The notes beneath the pieces are model-generated. The model searched no databases, had not been told where the DNA came from, and saw only the letters and a list, made by a program, of their open reading frames with translations. Source: an uncultured Oscillospiraceae bacterium (lineage in GTDB: Bacteria > Bacillota > Clostridia > Oscillospirales > Oscillospiraceae). From it: a stretch of DNA of 64,000 nucleotides. Below, in pieces: positions 15,370 to 24,103 of the stretch (position 1 is the stretch's first letter; each line of letters begins with the position of its first letter). The stretch covers positions 1 to 64,000 of the forward strand of contig CAKSWT010000010.1 in NCBI GenBank assembly GCA_934512135.1, in the 5' to 3' direction. The translations under genes were made by a program, and so were the position numbers.

Positions 15370-17121
15370 TTAGCGTGCCATAAAGCGGTCGTAGGCGTCC
15401 TGATAGATCTGGACGATCTGCTCGATGCCCATTTCCCGCAGCTGGGCCTGGAATGCGGCGTAGTCGTCCATGCTGCTGGCACCGGTGATGAATTTCAGCG
15501 TGTTCTCCGCCAGAACTGTGCTGATGTCATTGAACACAGAGCTGTATGTCTCGCTCTCGTCGGTGGTTAGGGAGACAAAGTCCATGGGATAGGAGTAGTT
15601 CTCCTCTACCTCCACGGTCCAGGTGTCCGCACAAAGCCGCTGCACATCGGTGAAGGTGGTGTTCAGCCGGTCGTAGTCCTCCATGAAGGCACCGTACTGC
15701 AGGGTGTAGATGTAGATGGCGTTATCAACGGTCATGCCCTCATCGTTGGCAAGAATCAGATCCGTAAAGGTGGGGACGCCGTCCACATATTCAAAGGAGA
15801 CGCCCTCCACACCATAGTTGGCAAGCAGGCTGCCCTCGGGAGAGTAGAAATAGTCAAGACACTGGATTAGAGTTTCGATGTCCTCGGCGGTGGCGGAAAC
15901 GGTCCAGTTGTTCAGTGCTGCCAGAGCCTGTGCACCCTCAAACTGGAAGTCATAGGCCTGGGAGAAGCACAGCTTGTCCCCCTCATGGAGCAGGGGCTGG
16001 GGAGCGGGCGTCAGCGCAAAGCGCTCAGACGCTGCCTGGAACTCATAGTAGGAGATCATCGTGGAAGCTGTATAGAAATAGCCGGATTCATCATTGATGA
16101 TGTAGTCGCCCGCCAACTGGAATGCGGACACGTTTTCAATATCGGACTCAATCAGGCCCTCCTTGTACCATTGGGCGATCATGGTCAGATAGTCCACATA
16201 CTCGTCCTCCATCATGGCGAACTTGACCTGACCGTCCACCACATACAGCGGGAGATTGATCACAGGATCCGTCGCCATGTAGCCGTTCATGCCGTAGCCC
16301 CAGCCGAAGGCACCCATGGACCATGTGCCGGAGTTGTTCAGCAGCATGGGAGACGTAGCGCCCAGCTGGTTTTTGAAGGCGGTCAGCACATCGTGCACCT
16401 GGTCATAGGTCGTGGGGACGTCCATGCCCAGTTGGTCCAGCCAGTCCTGACGGATCATCATGCCTTCACCGGAGGTGTTGTTCTTCCGCAGCATATAGAA
16501 TGCCGCCATATAACCGTCGTCGGTTAACAGCGCCTTTTTGATCATGTCGTTTTCGGCAACCGTGGCCATGTAATTCGGGCAGCTGTCGCGGTACTCCATA
16601 ATGTCAGCAAAAATGCCGTCCTCAATGGCGCTGGAGGTGCTGCTGTTGTAGTATTTTAGACCGTTGTCGGTGATGTCCGGAAGATCCTCAGCCGCCAGCA
16701 GCAGGTTGAAGTTCTCTGCCGCGGCGGAGGGATGCACACTCAGGAAGGAGACGTCGATGCCGGTGCGGCTCATCCACTCGGAGATAACCTGGTTTTCCGA
16801 GAAATCCTCAATAAATGAGGAGACGCCGGGGTTCAGGCCCACCAGGAATTGATACTCCGGGGAGTCGGTGGTAATGGGAAGCTCATAGTCCATATACTCG
16901 GGTCCTGCAGGTTCTTCGGCAGAAGCCGTCTCTGCGACGGAGGTCTCCGCCGGAACCGCAGCCATTTCCTCTGTCGGTGCTTCCTTCGGAGCGGAAGCTG
17001 TCTCAGAGGCCTCCGCAGAAGCCTCTGTGCCAGACATGGATGCAGTCGTTCCACCGCAGCCTGCAAACACAGCAAACAGCATTACAAAAGCCAGCAATAA
17101 CGCGAAAGTTTTCGTTTTCAC
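15370..17121 (-). CDS. Extracellular solute-binding lipoprotein (SBP4)
   Basis: A 583-residue lipoprotein with lipobox VFAGC (Cys22), a Ser/Ala/Glu-rich linker and a family-1 binding domain. The block NFNLLLAAEDLPDITDNG parallels the FSLMMASGDMTD block of SBP3, and the C-terminus QIVQIYQDAYDRFMAR is shared with the other three. AGGAGG precedes its ATG. It follows the FAD-dependent reductase by 67 bases and precedes the flavodoxin-like gene, separated by a strong hairpin that may favour its expression. No transporter partner is present. Confidence 0.87.
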   Translation of the reverse strand: MKTKTFALLLAFVMLFAVFAGCGGTTASMSGTEASAEASETASAPKEAPTEEMAAVPAETSVAETASAEEPAGPEYMDYELPITTDSPEYQFLVGLNPGVSSFIEDFSENQVISEWMSRTGIDVSFLSVHPSAAAENFNLLLAAEDLPDITDNGLKYYNSSTSSAIEDGIFADIMEYRDSCPNYMATVAENDMIKKALLTDDGYMAAFYMLRKNNTSGEGMMIRQDWLDQLGMDVPTTYDQVHDVLTAFKNQLGATSPMLLNNSGTWSMGAFGWGYGMNGYMATDPVINLPLYVVDGQVKFAMMEDEYVDYLTMIAQWYKEGLIESDIENVSAFQLAGDYIINDESGYFYTASTMISYYEFQAASERFALTPAPQPLLHEGDKLCFSQAYDFQFEGAQALAALNNWTVSATAEDIETLIQCLDYFYSPEGSLLANYGVEGVSFEYVDGVPTFTDLILANDEGMTVDNAIYIYTLQYGAFMEDYDRLNTTFTDVQRLCADTWTVEVEENYSYPMDFVSLTTDESETYSSVFNDISTVLAENTLKFITGASSMDDYAAFQAQLREMGIEQIVQIYQDAYDRFMAR

Positions 17122-17188
17122 TTGTAATTCCTCCTTGTGATTGTGATTCTATCTTGATTTCAATGATAGATAGCGCAAACTGTGACGC

Positions 17189-18685
17189 TCACAGCGCAGC
17201 AATATAGGCGGCGGCGTTTTCGCCAGCCATATAGCCGGAGTTCAGCGCCCAAGTCAGGGAGGTCATACCCAGCCAGCCCAGTTCGCTGCACCATCCGCTG
17301 GCACTGTCGCCGGTGGCGTACAGCCCGGGAATGGGCTCACGCCAGTCATTCTTGATGACCTCCGTCTTTTCATTGATGGAAATACCGCCGTGGGTGCACT
17401 GGTTAAAGCGCATCATGCGGACCGCATAGAAGGGTGCCGTCTTGATGGGCAGCTTCAGCCACTGTGGATCCTTGAACATCTCCTCATCCACGCCGCTCTC
17501 CACATAGCGGTTGTAGTCGTCGATGGTCTTTTGGAGCCGGGCGGCGTCACAGCCAATAAAGGCCGCCAGCTCCTCCACAGTCTCCGCCCGGCAGATGGCT
17601 TTCGTTTTGAACGTACCGTGGAACTCAGTTCCTCCAGCGGAGAGAACTTTATCCAGATCCTCCCGAAGCGTTACCATCCTTGGAATCTCCTTCTCATTGG
17701 GAACGTAGCGCTTGTTAAGGCGAAGCTCCTCCACCAGCGGTTCAATGGCCGCATCGTCAAAAATTGCATAGCTTTCCGCATCCGGCTGGTTCGCGGCAGC
17801 AAAGTAGCCATCGTTTCCCAGAACCTCAGCCATATAGCGTCGCCCCAGCTTGTTGACCACAATGACCAAGGGGTTAAGGGCTGCTTCGCTGATGCTCATC
17901 GGGCCGTGATGGGTGGGACCACCCACAACGATATCCACATGAGGGTCCGGGCGAGAACCCGCCGCAAGGGCCATCTTGATGCCGTCGCCCATATAGGTTG
18001 TGCTGTGCATGGGAACGAATTCCCAGGGCTTTTCCGGGTCAAAGAAACGCCCGCAAAGCGCCTTCCTCATCTCCGCATTATCGCAGAAGCCACCCGCCGA
18101 GATAATTACAGCCTTTGCATGGATCTTTACCTCCTGACCGTTCTTCTCCTGTGCGATGGCGCCAGTTACAACGCCGTTTTCGTCCTGGAGCAGCGCCACT
18201 GCCGGGGTCTCCAGCATAATCCGGATCCCCTGCTCCAACGCCTCACCGCAGACCTCGTCGATAATTGCGTTTCCCAGATCGGAGGTTTCCTTGCCGTTTC
18301 TCATTTTGTGGGGCGTTTTCAGCAGAAAACACCGGTCCCGCTCTTCCACGATGTCCGGATGGATGCCCTTGGATTCCACCCACTCCATGAATTTTCCGCT
18401 GTTGGCCACGAAGGCCCGGACCACATAGGGATCCGCTGCCCAGCCGGACTTCTCCATTATTTCCGTAAACAAGACGCCCTCATCATGCTTCTGCTGAGCC
18501 CCACGCGCCTTCTGCCGGGCAGTGCCGACAGCGCTGACCCCACAGGCCATGATACAAACTCCCCCAATGCGATTTTGTTTTTCCAGCACAATAATGTCCT
18601 GGACGCCACATTCCTTTGCCCGCAGGGCGGCAACCAAACCGCCACCTGCACCGATCACCAACAAATCGGTGCTGATTTCTCTCAT
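17189..18685 (-). CDS. FAD-dependent reductase, fumarate reductase/urocanate reductase flavoprotein family
   Basis: A 498-residue FAD_binding_2 protein. The dinucleotide motif DLLVIGAGGGLVAA is at the N-terminus, GDGIKMALAAG and VVNKLGRRYMAE in the middle, and PIPGLYATGDSASGW with GMTSLTWALNSGYMAG near the end, typical of soluble fumarate-reductase-like enzymes that reduce activated C=C bonds. It lacks a signal peptide, FMN-binding domain or haem domain, so it needs an external donor; a flavodoxin-like protein is encoded two genes downstream. The ATG at 18685 is preferred to 18703 because AAAGAAGTG precedes it closely. It heads the leftward operon and diverges from the PucR-type gene. Confidence 0.82.
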   Translation of the reverse strand: MREISTDLLVIGAGGGLVAALRAKECGVQDIIVLEKQNRIGGVCIMACGVSAVGTARQKARGAQQKHDEGVLFTEIMEKSGWAADPYVVRAFVANSGKFMEWVESKGIHPDIVEERDRCFLLKTPHKMRNGKETSDLGNAIIDEVCGEALEQGIRIMLETPAVALLQDENGVVTGAIAQEKNGQEVKIHAKAVIISAGGFCDNAEMRKALCGRFFDPEKPWEFVPMHSTTYMGDGIKMALAAGSRPDPHVDIVVGGPTHHGPMSISEAALNPLVIVVNKLGRRYMAEVLGNDGYFAAANQPDAESYAIFDDAAIEPLVEELRLNKRYVPNEKEIPRMVTLREDLDKVLSAGGTEFHGTFKTKAICRAETVEELAAFIGCDAARLQKTIDDYNRYVESGVDEEMFKDPQWLKLPIKTAPFYAVRMMRFNQCTHGGISINEKTEVIKNDWREPIPGLYATGDSASGWCSELGWLGMTSLTWALNSGYMAGENAAAYIAAL

Positions 18686-18729
18686 ATTGGTCACTTCTTT
18701 CATAAATTAGTTTACTTTCTAACAGATAT

Positions 18730-18735
18730 ATTATA
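18730..18735 (-). promoter_or_regulatory. Putative -10 box of the FAD reductase operon
   Basis: TATAAT on the minus strand lies about 45 bases before the start codon at 18685. The -35 region is poor (GTGACT-like about 17 bases upstream), as in activator-dependent promoters. The palindrome at 18797-18820 lies further upstream of it. Confidence 0.45.
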
Positions 18736-18796
18736 ATATGTAAAACAGGTCGAGTCACTGTACAGCGGTTAAAACAGAGCCAAGTTCTTCAAGGGG

Positions 18797-18820
18797 TAAA
18801 TTGTGCGGATGCACAATTTA
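18797..18820. promoter_or_regulatory. Palindromic operator in the reductase/PucR divergent region
   Basis: Perfect 10-bp arms TAAATTGTGC (18797-18806) and GCACAATTTA (18811-18820) around GGAT. Its core matches the palindrome at 5257-5279 apart from one substitution and one inserted base. It lies 19 bases before the PucR-type start and roughly 60-85 bases upstream of the -10 box of the divergent reductase operon. That layout would allow autorepression on one side and activation on the other. Confidence 0.7.
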
Positions 18821-18838
18821 CAGAGAGGATGCTGCAAA

Positions 18839-20038
18839 ATGGAGTTGACAGAAGCAAAGCTGAATATCTACCAGTCCGTGAAGCTGGACGACGGGGTCAC
18901 ACTGGTCCAGGCCGCAAATGCGTGTCTCGAAAATCCGGTGTTTCTGGTGGACTGCGGGTTTCATCCGCTGTTTCGCGAGAAAGACCGAAGCCTTCCGGCG
19001 CACGATCTCTGGCTGGAACGGGCAAAGGCGGTGCTGGGACAGGCCGGAGTTGCCGGCGCTACAGTCCACGGCAATCACGGAGAGACGTGGATGATCCAGC
19101 CGATCCTTGTCAAGAGCATTCTCGTTGGGTATGCCGCGGTGTGCGATCTGCTGCGACCCTTTCAGGCCCGTGACCAGGAGCTGCTAGCGTGTATTGCGGA
19201 AGCCGCTGCGACCCAGTGCAGCCTGTTCAGTCAGATGATTCAGATTTCCGACCTGTCCCCCCACTCCCACCGGATGCTTTTTGACGATCTGCTGGATATG
19301 CAGCTCCCACACCCGGGAGAATTGCAGCAGCGGCTGGATGAGATCAAATGGACTGCCTATCACGGGCTGTATGTTGTCAGCGTTGCTCTGCGAGACGTGC
19401 CGTATTCCGCGCAGTTTCCGATGCTGCAAAGCTCCATCAGCCAGCAGATCAACCAAGTAGTACCGGTGTACACCTATACCTACCACTTCAACCAGCTGGT
19501 TCTGCTGCTGTGTTTCGGGGACGTGCCGGAGCCCGCGATGACAGCCAATCAGAACGCTTCCCTGGAACAGCTTCTGCGGAACATGAACCTCCGCGCCGGG
19601 ATCAGCCAGCGCCTTTATGCGCTGACAGACGCCAACGAGGGCTTCGCCCAGGCCCAGATGGCGGTGGAGCTGCCCCAGAAACTGGAGTTGGAGAACAATT
19701 TCCATACCTACGACTCCGTGGCGCTCTATCACATGATCCAGAGCAGCACGTCCAAGATTCGGGATTATCACACCTTTATGCATCGGGCCATCGCCATTCT
19801 CAAAAAGTACGACGCGGAGAACCATCAGGAACTGCTATACACCCTGCACGTGTATCTCCGGGAATCCCAGAAGGCCACAAAGGCTGCGGAAACCCTGTGC
19901 ATCCACAAAAACACACTGTTTTATCGACTGCGAAAGATCCGGGAGATCACCGGCATTGATCTGGAACGGAGCGATGAGGTGCTTCACCTACAGATCTCCT
20001 TTTTAATCCTCCATTACGAAGGAGAATTGATGGCATAA
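18839..20038 (+). CDS. PucR/CdaR-family transcriptional regulator
   Basis: A 399-residue regulator. The C-terminal 60-70 residues are the PucR-type helix-turn-helix (YTLHVYLRESQKATKAAETL, then HKNTLFYRLRKIREITGIDL). The middle part has the CdaR GGDEF-like arrangement and the N-terminal 150 residues are a presumed ligand-sensing domain. Related proteins control purine, sugar-acid and amino-acid catabolism in response to metabolites. The ATG at 18839 is chosen over a GTG at 18803 because GAGAGG lies at a fitting distance and the GTG falls inside the operator. It diverges from the FAD reductase operon. Confidence 0.85.
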   Translation: MELTEAKLNIYQSVKLDDGVTLVQAANACLENPVFLVDCGFHPLFREKDRSLPAHDLWLERAKAVLGQAGVAGATVHGNHGETWMIQPILVKSILVGYAAVCDLLRPFQARDQELLACIAEAAATQCSLFSQMIQISDLSPHSHRMLFDDLLDMQLPHPGELQQRLDEIKWTAYHGLYVVSVALRDVPYSAQFPMLQSSISQQINQVVPVYTYTYHFNQLVLLLCFGDVPEPAMTANQNASLEQLLRNMNLRAGISQRLYALTDANEGFAQAQMAVELPQKLELENNFHTYDSVALYHMIQSSTSKIRDYHTFMHRAIAILKKYDAENHQELLYTLHVYLRESQKATKAAETLCIHKNTLFYRLRKIREITGIDLERSDEVLHLQISFLILHYEGELMA

Positions 20039-20434
20039 ACGTGCATCTATCCGTTCTTTTGCACGGCACATGGAGGATGAGCTGAATCACTGTCCCGGGA
20101 AGAATCTCGGTTATCAAATCCCTGCTGAAATTCATTTTTTGATTTTGCTTGTAGGTTTGTCGATGATGTGTTACACACATGGGAATGAAAAAAGAACACC
20201 TTTAGGAGCCTCCCAGCCGAGCGGCCGCATGGGAAAATTATTATACTGCCGCTGGCGCACGGCGAGTTGTTTCGCAAAATCATCGAAGGAATAGAACTGA
20301 TGAGGGGCATAGAATTGTTCTTGATCTTTTCTGTGGCTACGTTCGACCTTTCCATTATGTCTTGGCGTGAAGGGACGGATCTTTTTATCTATTTACACCG
20401 CAGAACGGACTTTCGTAAAAATTGCCTGATTCAC
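20039..20434. other. Gene-free boundary between the accessory cluster and the core genes
   Basis: About 400 bases without a convincing gene. The stretch is less GC-rich than its flanks, and overlapping short open frames on both strands look like a decayed coding region. The plus-strand frame near 20267-20485 reads like the antisense of transposase genes in other Clostridia, but this is only a resemblance from memory. Confidence 0.35.
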
Positions 20435-20463
20435 TTGAAATTACTGCCTGTGTATATTATAAT
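20435..20463 (+). promoter_or_regulatory. Promoter of the 20547 membrane protein gene
   Basis: TTGAAA (20435-20440) and TATAAT (20458-20463) are 17 bases apart, a near-consensus housekeeping promoter about 80 bases before the start codon. Confidence 0.75.
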
Positions 20464-20546
20464 GGCAGGGAATATAAGAACGTGATGGTGTGACGGGAGC
20501 CAATGCCGCACAGCCTCAGCAAACCGCAAGACGAAGGATTTTGATT

Positions 20547-21188
20547 ATGAGCAAGGGAAAACTGAAGACCAGTATCCAGAACAACGGCGGCTTTCAGCAC
20601 TGGTTTGTCAACGTGTTCTGGTACCACTATAAATGGCCGGTGCTGGTGGGGTGCGTGATTCTGGGAATTATCGCGTTTATCACGGTGGACTCGCTGAAAC
20701 AGACCCGCTATGACACCACAGTGGTCATTGCCACAGACTACTTTGTAGATGAGGATGACCTCCAGGCGCTGGACGATGTGCTGAAGCCGGTGGTGGAGGA
20801 TTTGGACGGAAACGGCCAGGTGAACATCTACTATGCGGCGCTCTATGTGGGAGACACGGAGGTGGGCCGCCAGAATCAGGAGCGGATGTACCTTTACATG
20901 ACCCAACAGAATGTGGGGCTGTATCTGATGAGCAAAAACGTTTCCGACGCCTATACCAATCCGGAGCTGGAGTATTTCACCGATGATGTGGACAGCTTTG
21001 GGCTGACCCCGGATCCGGCCAACGCCGTTCGGATGGACTTGACGGGGAATTCCGTGCTCCAGGGCTGCGGCCTCAAGGACATCTACTTGTCCATTATGGA
21101 CTATACCACGGAAAGCGGCACCAGCGAGGCACGGCAGGGCCGTGACACGGCAGTGGCCATGGCAAAGGCGCTCGTAGACGCCGGTTGA
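20547..21188 (+). CDS. Membrane-anchored protein of unknown function
   Basis: A 213-residue protein not recognised. It starts with a short basic N-terminus (MSKGKLKTS), has one hydrophobic segment near residues 29-50 (WPVLVGCVILGIIAFITV) and then a soluble domain of about 160 residues rich in Asp/Tyr, presumably extracellular. The ATG at 20547 is preferred to a GTG at 20490 because GAAGGA precedes it. It has its own strong promoter and lies just ahead of the K+ uptake pair. No cysteine pair or catalytic motif stands out. Confidence 0.65.
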   Translation: MSKGKLKTSIQNNGGFQHWFVNVFWYHYKWPVLVGCVILGIIAFITVDSLKQTRYDTTVVIATDYFVDEDDLQALDDVLKPVVEDLDGNGQVNIYYAALYVGDTEVGRQNQERMYLYMTQQNVGLYLMSKNVSDAYTNPELEYFTDDVDSFGLTPDPANAVRMDLTGNSVLQGCGLKDIYLSIMDYTTESGTSEARQGRDTAVAMAKALVDAG

Positions 21189-21270
21189 GTACGAGAGTTG
21201 GAAATAGGGGGCGCTGTGAATTGAGATCGGTTCGCAGCGTCCTTCTTCGCATAGAAAGGGAGTAGAGCCC

Positions 21271-22653
21271 ATGGGGCGGATGATGCAGCGGCTGCTGCAA
21301 TGGCAGCATCTGCGAAAAAAATCAGACCATGCCACCAGAACACTGGTGCTGTTCTTCTTTGTGACAGTGCTTCTGGGGACGATTCTGCTGAGCCTGCCGG
21401 TATCCTCCAAAAGCGGGGAGAGCTGCGGCCTGCTGACGGCGCTGTTTACCGCCACCTCTGCCACCTGTGTCACGGGACTGTCTCCGGTGGATACCTTTTC
21501 CCAGTGGTCAACAATGGGGCAGGTGGTGCTGCTGGGACTGATCCAGGTCGGTGGCCTGGGGTATATGATGGTGGTCTCTGTGGCGTATTTCCTGCTGCGC
21601 CGGAGGATTGGACTGCGGGAGCGGCTGATTTTACAGCAGGCCATGGCGCTCAACGAACTGGACGGAATCATTCGGCTGGTTCGAATGGTGCTGGCGGGCA
21701 CAGGCCTTGTGGAGGGGCTTGGGGCAGTGATTCTCAGTATTCGGTTTCTGTCCTGGATGCCTGTAGGACAGGCGGTTTGGTACGGGGTATTTCACGCAAT
21801 CTCCGCTTTCTGCAACGCGGGCTTTGACCTGATGGGGGCCTTTGCCCCGGGTTCCAGCCTGACGCTGCTGGCGGGAGACGTGGTGGTTAATGTTACGATT
21901 ATGGCGCTGATCCTCATTGGCGGCCTGGGCTTTTTCGTGTGGAATGATCTGCTGATGCATCGCTTTCGGTGGAAACGGCTGGCGGTCCACACCAAGCTGG
22001 TGCTTCTGATCACCGGGGGCCTGACGCTGGCGGGTACGGGCCTTCTTCTGGCGGTGGAGTGGAGCAATCCTCAAACCCTGGGGGCTCTGGCGCCGGGGAA
22101 ACGGGTTCTGGCTGCGGCGTTTCAGGCGGTGACCACCCGAACGGCGGGCTTTTGCTCCGTCAATCAGGGGGGACTGACCGGAAGCGGCAAGCTGCTCTCC
22201 ATTTTGCTGATGTTGGTGGGCGGGTCCAGCGGCTCCAACGCCGGGGGAATCAAAACGGTGACGGTGGGACTGCTGCTTCTTATGGCGATTCGGGTGTTGC
22301 GAGGCCGCAGAGACATTGTGGTGTTTGGCCGGAGGATTCCCCAAGATCAGGTGAACAGTGCCGGCAGCATCTGCTTTTTGGTGATTGCCCTGGCGGTTTC
22401 CGGAGGAATCATTTTGGCGGCGACCAATGGGATTTCTCTGGGCGATGCCATGTACGAGACGGTATCCGCCATTTGCACCGTGGGACTCAGCACCGGCATT
22501 ACAGCCGGCCTAAATCTGGGATCGAAAATTCTTTTGATTGTGTATATGTTCTTTGGACGGGTGGGGATCATGACAGTCAGCTTTGCCTTCATGACCTGCA
22601 CACCGCCGGATAATGCCATTGGACGCCCGGAGGTCCGGGTGTTGGTGGGCTGA
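21271..22653 (+). CDS. ktrB: TrkH/KtrB-family potassium uptake channel subunit
   Basis: A 460-residue polytopic membrane protein with the four pore-loop repeats of TrkH/KtrB, each with a filter glycine: TSATCVTGLS, SAFCNAGFDLMG, TTRTAGFC and SAICTVGLSTG. MLVGGSSGSNAGGIKT precedes the last pair. It forms the K+-conducting channel in the cytoplasmic membrane and is gated by the RCK protein encoded next. The length of 460 residues fits KtrB better than the longer TrkH. AAAGGGAG precedes the ATG. Confidence 0.93.
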   Translation: MGRMMQRLLQWQHLRKKSDHATRTLVLFFFVTVLLGTILLSLPVSSKSGESCGLLTALFTATSATCVTGLSPVDTFSQWSTMGQVVLLGLIQVGGLGYMMVVSVAYFLLRRRIGLRERLILQQAMALNELDGIIRLVRMVLAGTGLVEGLGAVILSIRFLSWMPVGQAVWYGVFHAISAFCNAGFDLMGAFAPGSSLTLLAGDVVVNVTIMALILIGGLGFFVWNDLLMHRFRWKRLAVHTKLVLLITGGLTLAGTGLLLAVEWSNPQTLGALAPGKRVLAAAFQAVTTRTAGFCSVNQGGLTGSGKLLSILLMLVGGSSGSNAGGIKTVTVGLLLLMAIRVLRGRRDIVVFGRRIPQDQVNSAGSICFLVIALAVSGGIILAATNGISLGDAMYETVSAICTVGLSTGITAGLNLGSKILLIVYMFFGRVGIMTVSFAFMTCTPPDNAIGRPEVRVLVG

Positions 22654-22665
22654 GAGGAGCCGAGT

Positions 22666-23319
22666 ATGAAAACATTCTTAGTGGTAGGGCTGGGGCGGTT
22701 CGGCGCTTCGGCGGCGGAAAAGCTCTATGAGATGGGTCATGAGGTGCTGGCCATCGACGAAAGCGAGGAATTGGTACAGCGGATTGCCGATCAAACCACC
22801 CATGCGGTTATCGGAGACGCCCGGGAGATGACGGTGCTGAAGGCGGCAGGGGCGAAAAACTGCGACTGTGCCATTGTGGCCATTGGGGAAGATCTGGCGG
22901 CCAGCGTGGTCATCACCATGAACCTCAAGGACCTGGGGGTTCCCCGGATCATCTGCAAAGCCCGGGACGAGATGTACAAGCGGGCGCTGGAGCGCATCGG
23001 TGCAGACCAGGTGCTGATTCCGGAGAAGGAGATGGCGGTGCGCTTGGTGCAGAGCCTGGGGTCCAGCTCCATTTTGGATTATATTGAATTCTCCAAGGAA
23101 TACGGTATTGCGGAGATCACGCCGCCAAAGAGCTGGCGAAACAGAAACCTGCGGAGCCTGGACGTGCGGAGTAAATATCATGTAAGCGTGCTGACCATTC
23201 AGGACCAGACCACGGGAACCATTAAAATGTCCCCCGGGGCAGAGGATGTGATCGGAGAGCACGACACGGTGATGGTCATGGGGAAAAACGAGGACCTAAA
23301 GCTGCTGCAGAGGATGTGA
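22666..23319 (+). CDS. ktrA: TrkA/KtrA-family RCK regulatory subunit of K+ uptake
   Basis: A 217-residue cytosolic protein with one RCK_N Rossmann domain (LVVGLGRFGASAAEKLYEMG, then VIGDAREMTVLKAAGAKNCD) and a C-terminal RCK_C domain (about 135-217). This single-RCK size is the KtrA type. It would form a ring that gates the neighbouring channel in response to nucleotides. It lies 12 bases after the channel gene with GAGAGGAG before the ATG. Confidence 0.92.
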   Translation: MKTFLVVGLGRFGASAAEKLYEMGHEVLAIDESEELVQRIADQTTHAVIGDAREMTVLKAAGAKNCDCAIVAIGEDLAASVVITMNLKDLGVPRIICKARDEMYKRALERIGADQVLIPEKEMAVRLVQSLGSSSILDYIEFSKEYGIAEITPPKSWRNRNLRSLDVRSKYHVSVLTIQDQTTGTIKMSPGAEDVIGEHDTVMVMGKNEDLKLLQRM

Positions 23320-23323
23320 GCCT

Positions 23324-24076
23324 GTGGAGTATATTACAAGCCGACAGAACCCGCTGATGATTCAGACGGTGAAGATTCTCTCCTCCCGCAAGCAGCGGAA
23401 GACCCAGGGAATGTACGCCGGAGACGGAACCAAGCTGCTGGCAGAGGCGGTCCGGTGGAGGCCGGAGCAGCTGCGGGTGGTGATCCTCCGGGAGGGGACC
23501 CCCTGCCCGGATCTTCCGGAGCATGTGCGGCAGGTGTCAGTCCCGGCCCAGCTGATGCAGCAGATCTCCCCCATGGAGGCCCCGGAGGGGGCGCTGTTTC
23601 TGATGGCGCTGCCCCAGGAGGTCCCGGGGCAGGTCCGCCCGGGGACCCTGGTGCTGGACGGCATGCAGGACCCGGGCAATGTGGGGACCATTCTACGGAC
23701 GGCGGATGCCCTGGATGTGCCGGTGCTTCTTACAGAGGGGTGTGCGGATCCCTATAATCCCAAGACCGTCCGGGCCTCCATGGGCGCCATATTCCGGCGC
23801 ACTCCGGGGGTGATCTCCCGGGAGCTGCTGGTGGAGCAGTGCCGGACCGAGCATATTCCGCTGCTGGCCACGGCCCTGTCCAATGCGGCGAAGGACATCC
23901 GCCAGGGAAAGCTGAACGAGGCCGCGGTGGTCATTGGTAGCGAGGGGCAGGGTGTCAGCCGGCAGCTGCTGGAGTCCTCCGACGGTCAGTTGGTGATCCC
24001 CATGCACCCCCGGTGCGAATCCCTAAATGCCGCGGCAGCTGCGGCGATTGTGCTTTGGCAGATGACGGAACTGTAA
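23324..24076 (+). CDS. TrmH/SpoU-family RNA 2'-O-methyltransferase
   Basis: A 250-residue protein. The N-terminal part (YITSRQNPLMIQTVKILSSR, then MYAGDGTKLLAEA) is the SpoU substrate-binding domain, and the C-terminal part has the three knotted-methyltransferase motifs: DGMQDPGNVGTILRTADA, VIGSEGQGVS and IPMHPRCESLNAAAAAAIVL. It methylates a ribose in rRNA or tRNA using S-adenosylmethionine. The target cannot be told from sequence. The start is a GTG a few bases after the RCK gene. Confidence 0.88.
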   Translation: MEYITSRQNPLMIQTVKILSSRKQRKTQGMYAGDGTKLLAEAVRWRPEQLRVVILREGTPCPDLPEHVRQVSVPAQLMQQISPMEAPEGALFLMALPQEVPGQVRPGTLVLDGMQDPGNVGTILRTADALDVPVLLTEGCADPYNPKTVRASMGAIFRRTPGVISRELLVEQCRTEHIPLLATALSNAAKDIRQGKLNEAAVVIGSEGQGVSRQLLESSDGQLVIPMHPRCESLNAAAAAAIVLWQMTEL

Positions 24077-24103
24077 CAAAACGGAATAAAAGGAGGCGGG
24101 ATC

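Noticed and set aside
20547..22653. A transporter permease for the four lipoproteins
   Set aside because: The membrane proteins here are a single-span protein and a K+ channel of the TrkH family; neither is an ABC permease.
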